From Polynucleobacter sp. MWH-Loch1C5 (GTDB taxonomy: Bacteria > Pseudomonadota > Gammaproteobacteria > Burkholderiales > Burkholderiaceae): a stretch of 64,000 nt of DNA. The notes beneath the pieces were generated by a model. That model made no database searches, had not been told where the DNA came from, and was given only the letters and a program-made list of their open reading frames with translations. The position numbers and the translations under genes were made by a program. Where the stretch lies: the NCBI RefSeq assembly GCF_018881775.1, contig NZ_JACVPR010000001.1, positions 930,001 through 994,000 of the forward strand, written 5' to 3'. How positions within the stretch are numbered: position 1 is the stretch's first letter; each line of letters begins with the position of its first letter. This document shows positions 44,787 to 54,228 of this stretch, piece by piece.

Positions 44787-45788
44787 TTAGATAACCTGGG
44801 CTGCGAAGAGATCATGTAGGTTTAAAGCGCCCATCAGACGACCATCTGGATGTGTAACGATGAGTTGATTAATTCTCAACCTTTCCATGATTTCAACTGC
44901 TTCTGCAGCGAGTAGATCTGGAGCAATCGTGGTTGGATTTTTAGTCATGGCATCAGCGAGTTGAGTTTTGCCAAGATCTGATGTTTTTTCGATGAGGCGT
45001 CTTAAATCGCCATCGGTAAAGATGCCTACTACTTTTTGTGCATCATCAAGCACTGCGGTCATGCCCATACGTTTGGCTGTGATCTCAAAGAGCGCTTCAG
45101 TCACAGATGCTTTGATGGACACTTGAGGGCAATCCTGCCCTTGTCGCATCACATCTTTGACGTGTGTCAGCAAACGTCGACCCAAACTGCCGCCAGGATG
45201 AGATCTAGCAAAGTCCTCAGGCTTAAACCCTCTGGCATCTAATAAAGCCACAGCTAGGGCATCACCCATCGCTAGGGCAGCTGTTGTACTTGCTGTAGGC
45301 GCTAGATTGAGAGGACAAGCTTCTTTTTCGACACCAACATCAATGTGAGCATCAGCGAGTTGCGCTAGAGAAGATGTTGTATTGCCTGTTAAAGCGATTA
45401 ACTTCGCGCCTGTGCGTTTAATGATGGGCACAATGGCTGTGAGCTCACTGGTTTCCCCAGAATTGGAAAAAGCCACAAATACATCAGACTTGGTCACCAT
45501 ACCTAAATCACCATGACTGGCTTCAGCAGGGTGAACAAAAAAAGCGGGTGAGCCTGTAGAGGCAAAAGTGGCCGCAACTTTGCGTGCGATATGCCCTGAT
45601 TTACCGATGCCGGAGACTACGATACGACCATGGCAGGCGAGCAATAATTCGATAGCTTTAACGAAAGTGGCAGCATTGTTCGCGGCCAACTTATTTTTAA
45701 GGTTTTGTATGGCGTCAGCCTCAATTTGCAGAGTTTCCTGTGCAAGTTCGGTAATTCGGGCTGCGGCAGAAGCTTTTTCTTGAGTCAT
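44787..45788 (-). CDS. kdsD: D-arabinose 5-phosphate isomerase
   Basis: KpsF/GutQ family sugar isomerase, converting ribulose 5-phosphate to arabinose 5-phosphate for KDO synthesis. 333 residues: SIS domain with VVSGIGKSGHIARKVAATFASTGSPAFFVHP and ASHGDLGM (about 55-110), then two CBS domains (about 205-333). It heads the kdsD-kdsC-lptCAB operon. TATACT lies seven bases before its ATG. Confidence 0.94.
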   Translation of the reverse strand: MTQEKASAAARITELAQETLQIEADAIQNLKNKLAANNAATFVKAIELLLACHGRIVVSGIGKSGHIARKVAATFASTGSPAFFVHPAEASHGDLGMVTKSDVFVAFSNSGETSELTAIVPIIKRTGAKLIALTGNTTSSLAQLADAHIDVGVEKEACPLNLAPTASTTAALAMGDALAVALLDARGFKPEDFARSHPGGSLGRRLLTHVKDVMRQGQDCPQVSIKASVTEALFEITAKRMGMTAVLDDAQKVVGIFTDGDLRRLIEKTSDLGKTQLADAMTKNPTTIAPDLLAAEAVEIMERLRINQLIVTHPDGRLMGALNLHDLFAAQVI

Positions 45789-45806
45789 AGACCTAAGTAT
45801 ATGCCT

Positions 45807-48668
45807 TTAAGCCTTATTTAATAAAGGCTTTAAGTATTTACCGGTATGACTCTTGCTGACAGCGCATATTTCTTCTGGTGTACCCGCAGCAATGATTTGG
45901 CCACCACCACCGCCACCTTCAGGACCTAGATCAATAATCCAGTCAGCGGTCTTAATCACATCCAGATTGTGCTCAATGATGACAATCGTATTGCCATGTT
46001 TTTTGAGGGTATGGATAACTTTAAGCAGTAGCTGGATATCTTGAAAATGCAGCCCGGTGGTGGGCTCATCCAAAATGTAAAGAGTTCTACCCGTATCTCT
46101 TTTGGAAAGTTCAAGGGATAACTTGACGCGTTGTGCTTCACCTCCGGAGAGGGTGGTCGCACTCTGACCCAACTTAACGTAGCCTAAACCGACGTCGAGG
46201 AGTGTTTTGAGTTTACGTTTGACCGTAGGCACTGCTTCAAAGAATGAATGCGCCTGCTCAATCGTCATTTCGAGGACTTCATGGATATTCTTACCTTTGT
46301 AACGAATATCTAAGGTTTCGCGGTTGTAGCGTTTGCCATGACAGACATCACAAGGTACATAGACATCCGGTAAGAAATGCATTTCTACTTTGAGTACACC
46401 ATCCCCTTCGCAAGTTTCGCAACGCCCGCCTTTGACGTTAAATGAGAAACGTCCCGCTTCGTAGCCGCGCTCGCGCGCTGCAGGTACGCCAGCAAAGAGT
46501 TCTCTGATAGGGGTGAAAAGCCCTGTATAGGTGGCAGGATTAGAGCGAGGTGTACGTCCAATGGGTGATTGATCAACGCTAATGATCTTATCAAAATGTT
46601 CAAGACCATCAATTTCTTCATAAGGTGCTGGCTCTGCATTAGATCCGTACAAGTGCTGAGCAACCGCATGATGCAGCGTGTCGTTGATTAAAGTCGACTT
46701 ACCAGAGCCTGATACACCTGTGACGCAAGTTAAGAGGCCCACTGGGATTTCCGCAGTCACTTTTTTCAGATTATTGCCACTAGCACCTATTATTTTTATC
46801 CAGCGATCTGTGGCAGGAGTTCTTTGCTTTGGAACTTCGATTTTTTCTTTGCCACTGAGATAGAGACCAGTGAGTGATTTTGGGTTATGCTCAATTTCTT
46901 GTGGAGTGCCTTGCGCCACAATTTGACCACCATGTTCTCCGGCTCCAGGGCCAATATCAATGACGTGGTCGGAAGCTCTAATCATGTCTTCATCATGCTC
47001 TACGACTAAAACGGAATTGCCTAAATTCTTGAGGTGCTTCAGGGTATTGATTAGGCGATCGTTATCACGTTGATGTAAACCAATGGAGGGTTCGTCAAGT
47101 ACATACATGACACCTGTGAGGCCTGAGCCAATCTGCGAAGCTAAGCGAATACGCTGAGCTTCACCACCTGAGAGCGTATCTGCGCTACGTTCGAGTGAGA
47201 GGTAATTCAGTCCAACATCATTTAAGAATTTAAGACGTGAAGAAATCTCCGCAATAATCTTTGAGGCAATTTCTTTTTTAGCGCCTTTGAGTTCTAGGTT
47301 CATGAAGTAATCTAGTGCTGAACCTAAGGGTAGGCTGCTGATTTCATAGATGGCACGCGCTTGTTGACTATCACCTACTTTGACATTACGCGCCTCAGTT
47401 CTTAAGCGTGTGCCATGACAACTTGAGCAAGGCATATTGTTTTGATATTTCGCGAGCTCTTCACGAACTGCAGGAGAGTCAGTTTCTCGATAGCGACGTT
47501 CAAAGTTGGCCACGATACCTTCAAATGGATGCTGTCGAATGACAGTGCGGCCCTTTTCATTGAGGTATTCAAAAGGAATATCTTGGTCTTTTGAGCCATA
47601 CAAGATGAGGTCTTGATGTTTGGTGCTCAGCTTCTCAAAGGGAATCTCCAAATCAAACTTGGCGTGTTTAGCTAAACATTGCAAGAGGCGGAAATAAAAT
47701 TGATTACGACGATCCCAACCCTTGATCGCTCCAGAGGCAAGAGATAGCTCTGGATGTAATACGACACGTTTAGGATCGAAGAATGTCATTTGCCCTAAAC
47801 CATCGCAACTGGGGCAAGCGCCAACAGGATTATTAAATGAGAACAGTCGTGGTTCTAGTTCTTGTAATGAATATGAACAAATCGGACATGCAAATTTGCT
47901 AGAGAATAAGGTTTCCTTTTCCGTATCCATATCCAGAGCGATGGCACGTCCATCAGCGAGGCGCAAAGCAGTCTCGAATGACTCAGCGAGACGTTGCCCG
48001 ATATCCGCTTTTACTTTGATCCGATCCACCACTACATCAATCGAATGTTTTTCATTCTTTTTAAGTTTAGGTAACTGATCGACCTCATAAATTTTGGCTG
48101 GATTATGTGAAGAGGTGCCGCCTCCAGAGCGAATCCGAAAGCGCACAAAGCCTTGGGCTTGGAGGTCTTCAAATAAATCGAGATGTTCACCTTTGCGTTC
48201 GCTAACAATCGGGGCAAGGATCATTAGCTTTGTATCCTCCGGCATTTTGAGGACTTCGTCGACCATTTGCGAAACGCTTTGAGCTTCTAAGGCAAGTTGG
48301 TGTTCCGGGCAGTGCGGTGTGCCTGCTCGAGCAAAGAGTAGGCGTAGGTAATCATGAATCTCTGTCACCGTACCCACGGTTGAGCGCGGGTTGTGGCTAG
48401 TTGCTTTTTGCTCAATCGAGATGGCAGGAGAAAGACCTTCGATAGCGTCAACATCCGGCTTTTCCATCAGTTGTAAAAATTGACGCGCATAGGCAGATAA
48501 GGATTCAACATAGCGTCTTTGACCTTCTGCATAGAGGGTGTCGAAAGCTAGTGAGCTCTTGCCTGACCCCGATAGACCAGTAATGACCACCAATTGGTTT
48601 CTAGGAATATCGAGATTGATATTCTTGAGGTTGTGGGTTCTAGCCCCTTGTATTTTGATAGAGTCCAT
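45807..48668 (-). CDS. uvrA: excinuclease ABC subunit A
   Basis: Damage-recognition ATPase of nucleotide excision repair, 953 residues. Two ABC modules: Walker [15 protein letters not shown] (about 31-44) and [14 protein letters not shown] (about 640), signatures [16 protein letters not shown] and [16 protein letters not shown], and zinc fingers CPICSYSLQ...CPSCDG and CETCEGDG...CDVC. No LexA-type box is visible in the 37-base gap to the divergent MFS gene. Confidence 0.97.
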   Translation of the reverse strand: MDSIKIQGARTHNLKNINLDIPRNQLVVITGLSGSGKSSLAFDTLYAEGQRRYVESLSAYARQFLQLMEKPDVDAIEGLSPAISIEQKATSHNPRSTVGTVTEIHDYLRLLFARAGTPHCPEHQLALEAQSVSQMVDEVLKMPEDTKLMILAPIVSERKGEHLDLFEDLQAQGFVRFRIRSGGGTSSHNPAKIYEVDQLPKLKKNEKHSIDVVVDRIKVKADIGQRLAESFETALRLADGRAIALDMDTEKETLFSSKFACPICSYSLQELEPRLFSFNNPVGACPSCDGLGQMTFFDPKRVVLHPELSLASGAIKGWDRRNQFYFRLLQCLAKHAKFDLEIPFEKLSTKHQDLILYGSKDQDIPFEYLNEKGRTVIRQHPFEGIVANFERRYRETDSPAVREELAKYQNNMPCSSCHGTRLRTEARNVKVGDSQQARAIYEISSLPLGSALDYFMNLELKGAKKEIASKIIAEISSRLKFLNDVGLNYLSLERSADTLSGGEAQRIRLASQIGSGLTGVMYVLDEPSIGLHQRDNDRLINTLKHLKNLGNSVLVVEHDEDMIRASDHVIDIGPGAGEHGGQIVAQGTPQEIEHNPKSLTGLYLSGKEKIEVPKQRTPATDRWIKIIGASGNNLKKVTAEIPVGLLTCVTGVSGSGKSTLINDTLHHAVAQHLYGSNAEPAPYEEIDGLEHFDKIISVDQSPIGRTPRSNPATYTGLFTPIRELFAGVPAARERGYEAGRFSFNVKGGRCETCEGDGVLKVEMHFLPDVYVPCDVCHGKRYNRETLDIRYKGKNIHEVLEMTIEQAHSFFEAVPTVKRKLKTLLDVGLGYVKLGQSATTLSGGEAQRVKLSLELSKRDTGRTLYILDEPTTGLHFQDIQLLLKVIHTLKKHGNTIVIIEHNLDVIKTADWIIDLGPEGGGGGGQIIAAGTPEEICAVSKSHTGKYLKPLLNKA

Positions 48669-48705
48669 AATTTTCTCGCCGAACCAGTTAATATAGCGCT
48701 TCTTT

Positions 48706-49875
48706 ATGGAAAAAGCAGAACTTCAGGCATCCCTCTCCTTGGCAAGCATTTTTGCTTTGCGGATGCTAGGGCTTTTTTTGATACTGCCAGTATTTAGTGT
48801 TCACGCTAAAACTATCTCCACTGCTGATCAGTTAGCCCTTGTGGGCTTGGCTTTAGGGGTTTATGGCCTGGTTCAGGCGTGCTTACATATTCCTCTGGGG
48901 ATGTTGTCTGATCGTTGGGGTCGTCGCCCAATAGTCTTGTTAGGCCTGGTTCTGTTTGTTTTGGGAGCCCTGATCGCGGCGCACCGAGATGATTTAGTCT
49001 GGATTACTGTGGGCCGCGCCATTCAGGGTGCAGGAGCGGTATCGGCAGTAGTGACCGCATGGTTAGCCGATTTAACACGCGATGAAGTGCGCTCCAGAGC
49101 AATGGCGATGATCGGGGGCAGTATTGGGCTGACCTTTGCTTTGTCTTTGGTCTTTGCTGCACCGCTTTATGCTTGGTTAGGCCTCGATGGACTTTTCTAC
49201 CTCATGGCTTTCTTAGGTCTGATTGCAATTGGTGTTGCAGCATTCGTGGTGCCCACAACACCGCAGATCAATCAATCACAATCATCTATGAGTTTTTTGG
49301 CAGTGCTTGTGCATCCTGCCTTATTAAGACTTAATCTGGGTGTCTTGATTTTGCATATGACTCAGATGGCGCTTTTCTTGACTCTGCCCCGTAAGTTATC
49401 TGAGATGGGATGGTCATTAGCGGACCATTGGCAGATTTATTTACCCGCCCTATTGATTTCATTTTTACTGATGATGCCGCTCATTATTTGGAGCGAGAGA
49501 CGTAAGCGTTTTAAACCTGCCTTCATCTTGGCAATTCTTTGTATGCTGGTCGCTCAATCTGCCATGGCAATCATTGCTAGTACGGTAGGAGTATGGGTAG
49601 CCGTCGTTGTTTATTTTGTTGGTTTTAATGTCATGGAGGCGATGCAACCGTCTTTGGTATCTCGTTATGTGCCATCAGCTCGTGGCACTGCGCTTGGTAT
49701 TTACAACACAACCCAGTCGATCGGTCTTTTCTTAGGCGGTGTATTAGGCGGCGTCATCATGCAAAAAGCCGGCGAGTCATGGGTCTTTTTGACATGTGCT
49801 GTTTTCATGGTGGTGTGGCTTATAATTAATGCGTCTATGCGTGAACTATCGGCTCAACATCAGACAGTTAATTAA
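48706..49875 (+). CDS. MFS transporter
   Basis: Twelve-TM major facilitator permease of 389 residues; substrate unknown. The TM2-3 loop reads [13 protein letters not shown], and [17 protein letters not shown] is the TM4-5 antiporter-like motif C region. It lies between uvrA and ssb, a common Burkholderiales arrangement. It starts 37 bases from the divergent uvrA and ends 27 bases before ssb. Confidence 0.9.
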   Translation: MEKAELQASLSLASIFALRMLGLFLILPVFSVHAKTISTADQLALVGLALGVYGLVQACLHIPLGMLSDRWGRRPIVLLGLVLFVLGALIAAHRDDLVWITVGRAIQGAGAVSAVVTAWLADLTRDEVRSRAMAMIGGSIGLTFALSLVFAAPLYAWLGLDGLFYLMAFLGLIAIGVAAFVVPTTPQINQSQSSMSFLAVLVHPALLRLNLGVLILHMTQMALFLTLPRKLSEMGWSLADHWQIYLPALLISFLLMMPLIIWSERRKRFKPAFILAILCMLVAQSAMAIIASTVGVWVAVVVYFVGFNVMEAMQPSLVSRYVPSARGTALGIYNTTQSIGLFLGGVLGGVIMQKAGESWVFLTCAVFMVVWLIINASMRELSAQHQTVN

Positions 49876-49902
49876 TTTTTTTGAATACTTCGGGAGATCA
49901 AT

Positions 49903-50334
49903 ATGGCATCAGTAAATAAAGTCATCTTAGTGGGTAACGTTGGCCGAGATCCAGAAACACGTCGCTTGCCTAGTGGTGATGCTGTTACAAACATTTCTAT
50001 TGCAACTACCGATCGTTACAAAGATAAGCAGTCTGGCGAGATGCGTGAAAACACAGAGTGGCATCGCGTAGCTTTTTTTGGCAAGATTGCGGAAATTGCT
50101 GAGAAATATCTCAGAAAAGGTTCTCAGGTCTATGTTGAAGGTCGCTTGAGAACTCGCAAGTGGACTGATCAATCAGGTCAGGAAAAATACTCTACTGAAA
50201 TCGTTGCTGAAACGATGCAGATGTTAGGCTCTCGTCCAGCCGGTGCTGGTGAATCTGGTTCATATTCACCGCCCGCTAGCCAAGGCGCTGCACCTCGTAT
50301 TCAGGACATGCCAGACGACGATATACCGTTCTAA
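49903..50334 (+). CDS. ssb: single-stranded DNA-binding protein
   Basis: OB-fold ssDNA-binding protein, 143 residues. The N-terminus [21 protein letters not shown], then [38 protein letters not shown], is the conserved fold. The linker is short, and the C-terminal acidic tip DMPDDDIPF, which recruits repair and replication partners, is intact. CGGGAGA precedes ATG. Confidence 0.97.
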   Translation: MASVNKVILVGNVGRDPETRRLPSGDAVTNISIATTDRYKDKQSGEMRENTEWHRVAFFGKIAEIAEKYLRKGSQVYVEGRLRTRKWTDQSGQEKYSTEIVAETMQMLGSRPAGAGESGSYSPPASQGAAPRIQDMPDDDIPF

Positions 50335-50339
50335 TTCTT

Positions 50340-51170
50340 TTATTGACGTGCGTGGCGCAGATTATCTGGCCACGCCGTATTGAAATTAGTTCTAAACGGA
50401 TTAATGTCTAAGCCCCCGCGGCGGGTATAACGCGCATAAACGGATAATTTATGTGGGCGACATTGTCTGTGAATATCTAAAAATATTTTCTCAACACAAT
50501 GTTCATGAAACTCTTGAACATGTCTAAAAGCAATCAGATAGCGTAAGAGTTGTTCTTGATTGATGGCTTGACCCACATAGCTGATGGCAATACTTGCCCA
50601 GTCCGGTTGGCCAGTAACGGGACAATTGGATTTAAGCAAATGTGAAACCAACACTTCTTCACAGGGTGAGGATTTTTCGTCGGCGCTGAGTGATACATCA
50701 TCAGGTTTCGTTTGCGTGTCTACTTCAATATCTAATCGATCCAGCAGAGTTCCTGAAAAATCCTGAAAGCGAAAACTCTTCGTTTCCTGGGGGTCTAATA
50801 ATTTGACGCCCACTCTAGCGCCAGCGACTTCAGAAAGATCTTTTTCTAAAGTTTTCTTCACTTCATCTGAGTTGGCAAAAGTATGGAAGTTGAGGCTATT
50901 TAAATATAGCTTCCATGATTTAGATTCAATCATGAAGGGGCTATCAGCCGGCACAATAAATTCTGCAATACCAATTTGCGGCTTACCTTTTAAGTTCAGC
51001 CAAGATAGCTCGTAGGCATTCCATATATCTACCCCCAGGAATGGCAATCTATCTTGAATACCTAAGTCTTGGCGATTGACTTCGCGTGCAATCGGAAATA
51101 GCAAGCTTGGGTCGTACTGCTCGGGGTTATCAGAGGCTTTACCCAAAGGGGCGTTATGCAAATGTTTCAT
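50340..51170 (-). CDS. queF: NADPH-dependent 7-cyano-7-deazaguanine reductase
   Basis: Reduces preQ0 to preQ1 in queuosine synthesis. 276 residues, the long bimodular type as in E. coli. Catalytic Cys is in LKSNCPVTGQPDWASI (about 186-201), with YLIAFRHVQEFHEHCVE for substrate binding. It is one base after the 5'-nucleotidase gene on the same strand and ends six bases from the ssb stop. Confidence 0.95.
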   Translation of the reverse strand: MKHLHNAPLGKASDNPEQYDPSLLFPIAREVNRQDLGIQDRLPFLGVDIWNAYELSWLNLKGKPQIGIAEFIVPADSPFMIESKSWKLYLNSLNFHTFANSDEVKKTLEKDLSEVAGARVGVKLLDPQETKSFRFQDFSGTLLDRLDIEVDTQTKPDDVSLSADEKSSPCEEVLVSHLLKSNCPVTGQPDWASIAISYVGQAINQEQLLRYLIAFRHVQEFHEHCVEKIFLDIHRQCRPHKLSVYARYTRRGGLDINPFRTNFNTAWPDNLRHARQ

Positions 51171-51171
51171 C

Positions 51172-52074
51172 TTATTGATTGGTAATACCTGATAGTACTT
51201 GACCCGTAGGGGCTACGTCTGCCGCGGATTCGCAATGACCTGTTTGATCATCGAAGAAAAAATCAGGCTCAAATTCTTTGAGGAAATCTTTCTTCGGTAG
51301 GCCACCTAAAAACATCGCTTCATCTACAGTGATACCCCAGGCCATTAAGGTACGAATGGCGCGCTCATGCGCTGGGGCCGAGCGAGCCGTTACAAGAGCG
51401 GTCCTAATTTGCATGCTGTGCTTGTCTGCTGCATGACTTTGTAAGCGATGAAGTGCTTCTAAAAGGGGCTTGAAGGGGCCGGGTGGCAGTGGCGTATCGA
51501 CCTTTTGGCTTTCATGGTCAACAAATGCTTTTAAGCCATGATTTTGAAAAACTTGCTCAGCTTCATCAGAGAACAGGACGGCATCGCCATCAAATGCGAT
51601 TCTAATTTCTTCAGGATGTAATTCTGCCCGTGCCTTGCTCTCAGGGAAAACTTTGGCAGCGGGAAATCCTGCTGCAATCGTGGCTCGAACATCTGCTTCA
51701 TTGGCAGACAGGAATAAGTTAGCCTTGAGTGAGTGAAGATAGTGATAAGGGGGTCTGCCTCGCGTAAAAACACCGCGCTCAATAGCTAGACCTGCATTTT
51801 TTGCGGAGCGAAACACTCTTAAACCACTGACTGGATCGTTCCTTGACAATATCACGACCTCTACATTTTGCTCGCTTTGAGAATTAAAGCTCAGTAGTTT
51901 TTTGACTAAGGGGTAAGCCACACCAGTTTTTGCAGGTATATCTAAACGTTGCATTTGCAATTTCATATAGGCAGAGTCATCGCTGGCTTCGAAGAATTGA
52001 TTTTCTTCTTCAAAGTCAAATAAGGCGCGCGACGAAATCGCGACCACGAGTTTGTCTGCTAATGAAAAAGCCAT
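51172..52074 (-). CDS. 5'-nucleotidase (PF06189-type)
   Basis: 300-residue cytosolic 5'-nucleotidase-like protein of a family widespread in Proteobacteria. FDFEEENQFFE near the N-terminus, VVILSRNDPVSGLRVF, IRIAFDGDAVLFSDEAEQVF (HAD-like DxD positions) and the C-terminal FDDQTGHCESA are characteristic. It lies between ilvA and queF, with two bases to ilvA, so it is probably cotranscribed. Natural substrate unknown. Confidence 0.87.
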   Translation of the reverse strand: MAFSLADKLVVAISSRALFDFEEENQFFEASDDSAYMKLQMQRLDIPAKTGVAYPLVKKLLSFNSQSEQNVEVVILSRNDPVSGLRVFRSAKNAGLAIERGVFTRGRPPYHYLHSLKANLFLSANEADVRATIAAGFPAAKVFPESKARAELHPEEIRIAFDGDAVLFSDEAEQVFQNHGLKAFVDHESQKVDTPLPPGPFKPLLEALHRLQSHAADKHSMQIRTALVTARSAPAHERAIRTLMAWGITVDEAMFLGGLPKKDFLKEFEPDFFFDDQTGHCESAADVAPTGQVLSGITNQ

Positions 52075-52076
52075 GT

Positions 52077-53597
52077 TCAGGCCAAAAATAATTGATACGC
52101 CGGGTGCTGGCTTTCGTCCCAGTGAGGGTATCCCAAATTAGCCAAGAAACTTCTGAAAGCTTTCTTATCATTATCTGGAACTTGTATGCCAACCAGGATA
52201 CGACCATAGTCGGCTCCGTGATTGCGATAGTGGAATAAGCTGATGTTCCAGTTGGGGGACATGCTCGTCAGAAAACGCATCAAGGCACCGGGACGCTCCG
52301 GAAATTCAAAACGATACAGCAGTTCATTGTGAGCTAGCGTTGAGCGTCCACCCACCATGTGACGCAGATGAGATTTGGATAACTCATCGTGTGTCAGATC
52401 AATGGTTTTAAATCCAGCTTTGGTAAAAGATTTGGCAATTTGGCTACTGTCGCTGGATTTTTGTGTAGCGATCCCTACAAAAATATGGGCTTCTTTGGCG
52501 TCTGCAATACGGTAGTTAAACTCAGTCACATTTCGTTGGCCAAGCATTTCACAAAAGCGTTTGAACGAGCCCCGTTCTTCAGGAATCGTGACAGCGAAAA
52601 CAGCTTCTTTTGCTTCACCGACTTCGGCACGTTCAGCAACAAATCGCAGACGATTGAAATTCATATTGGCACCACATGCGATCGCGACAAAAGTTTTGTC
52701 TTTAACTTTTTCGCGATCCACATAAGCCTTCAAGCCAGCAATGGCTAGGGCGCCCGCGGGCTCTAGGATACTGCGTGTATCCATGAAGACATCGTTGATA
52801 GCAGCGCATATAGCATCTGTATCAACGGTAATGATTTCATCAACAACGTCTTGGCATAGTCGGAAAGTTTCTTTGCCCACCAATTTCACCGCAGTGCCAT
52901 CAGAAAATAAGCCAACATCCTTGAGCTCAACGCGACGTCTAGCTTCTAAAGATCGTTTCATGGCATCTGAGTCAATGGTCTGTACGCCGATGACTTTGAT
53001 TTCTGGGCGGATCGCTTTGATATAAGCACCTACACCGGCGATTAAGCCGCCGCCCCCGATCGCTACAAATACAGCATCTAAAGGCCCTTGGTGCTGCTGC
53101 AGAATTTCCATGGCGATGGTGCCTTGTCCTGCAATCACGTCAGGGTCATCAAATGGATGAACAAAGCTCAGGCGATGTTTTTTCTCTAAAGCAAGAGCAT
53201 GTTCATAAGCATCACTGTAGGATTCACCGTGTAGTACGACTTGTACCGACTCTCCACCCCGTGCTTTGACAGCGTCAATCTTGACTTGTGGTGTTGTAGT
53301 GGGCATCACAATGATGGCTTTGCAGCCTAACTTGGCAGCACCTAGGGCAACACCTTGAGCGTGATTGCCAGCAGACGCCGCAATAACCCCTCTTTTCAAC
53401 TCATCTTTGCTTAAGTGAGCCATCTTGTTGTAGGCTCCTCTTAATTTAAATGAAAAGACCGGTTGGTTATCCTCGCGCTTTAAGAGGATTTGATTGTTGA
53501 GTCTTTGCGTTAGATGAGGGGCGCGTTGCAGTTCTGATTCGATTGCAACGTCGTAAACCTTAGCGGTCAGTATTTTTTTTAGATAATCTTTAGGCAT
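52077..53597 (-). CDS. ilvA: threonine ammonia-lyase, biosynthetic
   Basis: PLP enzyme that converts threonine to 2-oxobutanoate for isoleucine synthesis. 506 residues: catalytic domain with PLP Lys in FSFKLRGAYNKM (about 52-63), SAGNHAQGVALGA and the glycine loop GGGGLIAGVG (about 182-191), then two ACT-like regulatory domains (about 330-505) that normally bind isoleucine and valine. No leader peptide or attenuator is visible upstream. TACGCT six bases before ATG is a weak leaderless candidate. Confidence 0.96.
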   Translation of the reverse strand: MPKDYLKKILTAKVYDVAIESELQRAPHLTQRLNNQILLKREDNQPVFSFKLRGAYNKMAHLSKDELKRGVIAASAGNHAQGVALGAAKLGCKAIIVMPTTTPQVKIDAVKARGGESVQVVLHGESYSDAYEHALALEKKHRLSFVHPFDDPDVIAGQGTIAMEILQQHQGPLDAVFVAIGGGGLIAGVGAYIKAIRPEIKVIGVQTIDSDAMKRSLEARRRVELKDVGLFSDGTAVKLVGKETFRLCQDVVDEIITVDTDAICAAINDVFMDTRSILEPAGALAIAGLKAYVDREKVKDKTFVAIACGANMNFNRLRFVAERAEVGEAKEAVFAVTIPEERGSFKRFCEMLGQRNVTEFNYRIADAKEAHIFVGIATQKSSDSSQIAKSFTKAGFKTIDLTHDELSKSHLRHMVGGRSTLAHNELLYRFEFPERPGALMRFLTSMSPNWNISLFHYRNHGADYGRILVGIQVPDNDKKAFRSFLANLGYPHWDESQHPAYQLFLA

Positions 53598-53638
53598 GAC
53601 TCAAGCGTAACACGTGTCTGTACATAAAATAGCGCTTC

Positions 53639-54160
53639 ATGGATAGCAATATACATAATTTCTTGGTGTGGCTAGCATTGCCGGCAGTGGGTTTGCCTGC
53701 AGTTTTCCTAGTGTGCTTAGTCTCGGCCACCTTGCTACCGATGGGTTCTGAGCCCGCTTTATTTGCCTATATCAAGCTCAATCCAGAGATGTTTTGGATA
53801 GCCATATTTGTTGCCACCTTGGGTAATACAGTCGGTGGAATGATTAACTGGATCATGGGATATGGTGCGATTCACGCGCATGACAAAATTAGGGGGCCGC
53901 GTGAGCATCGCTTGATGGGCTGGTTTGAGCGTTTAGGCCCCCCAGCATTACTCTTATCTTGGCTACCTATTGTGGGAGACCCTCTTTGTGCGGTTGCCGG
54001 TTGGCTAAAACTGCCCTGGTTGCCCTGCATGATCTATATGGCTATCGGTAAGTTTTTACGATACCTGACGATGACCTATTTTTTGATGATGGTTCCAGAC
54101 GACTTCTGGATTTATCTTAAAAACCTCTTCATGACCATATTTGGTGCGTGGTTTAACTGA
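53639..54160 (+). CDS. YqaA family membrane protein (VTT/DedA-like)
   Basis: 173-residue protein with about four TM segments. GSEPALFAYIKLNPEMFW and ATLGNTVGGMINWIMGYGA match the SNARE-associated/VTT fold, and GPPALLLSWLPIVGDPLCAVAGWLKLPW holds the conserved re-entrant loop with Pro and Gly. DedA-like proteins are linked to lipid flipping and membrane homeostasis. A role for YqaA itself is not established. It stands alone between ilvA and the oxidoreductase gene. Confidence 0.85.
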   Translation: MDSNIHNFLVWLALPAVGLPAVFLVCLVSATLLPMGSEPALFAYIKLNPEMFWIAIFVATLGNTVGGMINWIMGYGAIHAHDKIRGPREHRLMGWFERLGPPALLLSWLPIVGDPLCAVAGWLKLPWLPCMIYMAIGKFLRYLTMTYFLMMVPDDFWIYLKNLFMTIFGAWFN

Positions 54161-54228
54161 TATTCCTAGAATATTCAACGAAATATCGTCAAGTCCTTTA
54201 AAATGGCGTTTTAGCTACAAACGGTACT

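Noticed and set aside
45809..45830. Inverted repeat AAGCCTT/AAGGCTT at the end of uvrA as a terminator
   Set aside because: Only seven base pairs, no T run on the uvrA strand, and it lies inside the coding end.
48669..48705. Possible LexA/SOS box between uvrA and the divergent MFS gene
   Set aside because: No CTGT-N8-ACAG dyad is present in the 37-base gap; only AT-rich sequence is seen.
53598..53638. CTGTACATAAAATAG as a LexA box upstream of ilvA/YqaA
   Set aside because: The second half-site does not match ACAG and neither gene is a known SOS gene.
53621..53640. Shared AATAGCGCTTC-like string before YqaA (53629-53638) and the MFS gene (48692-48702)
   Set aside because: A match of about nine bases in AT-rich upstream regions, seen only twice; likely chance.
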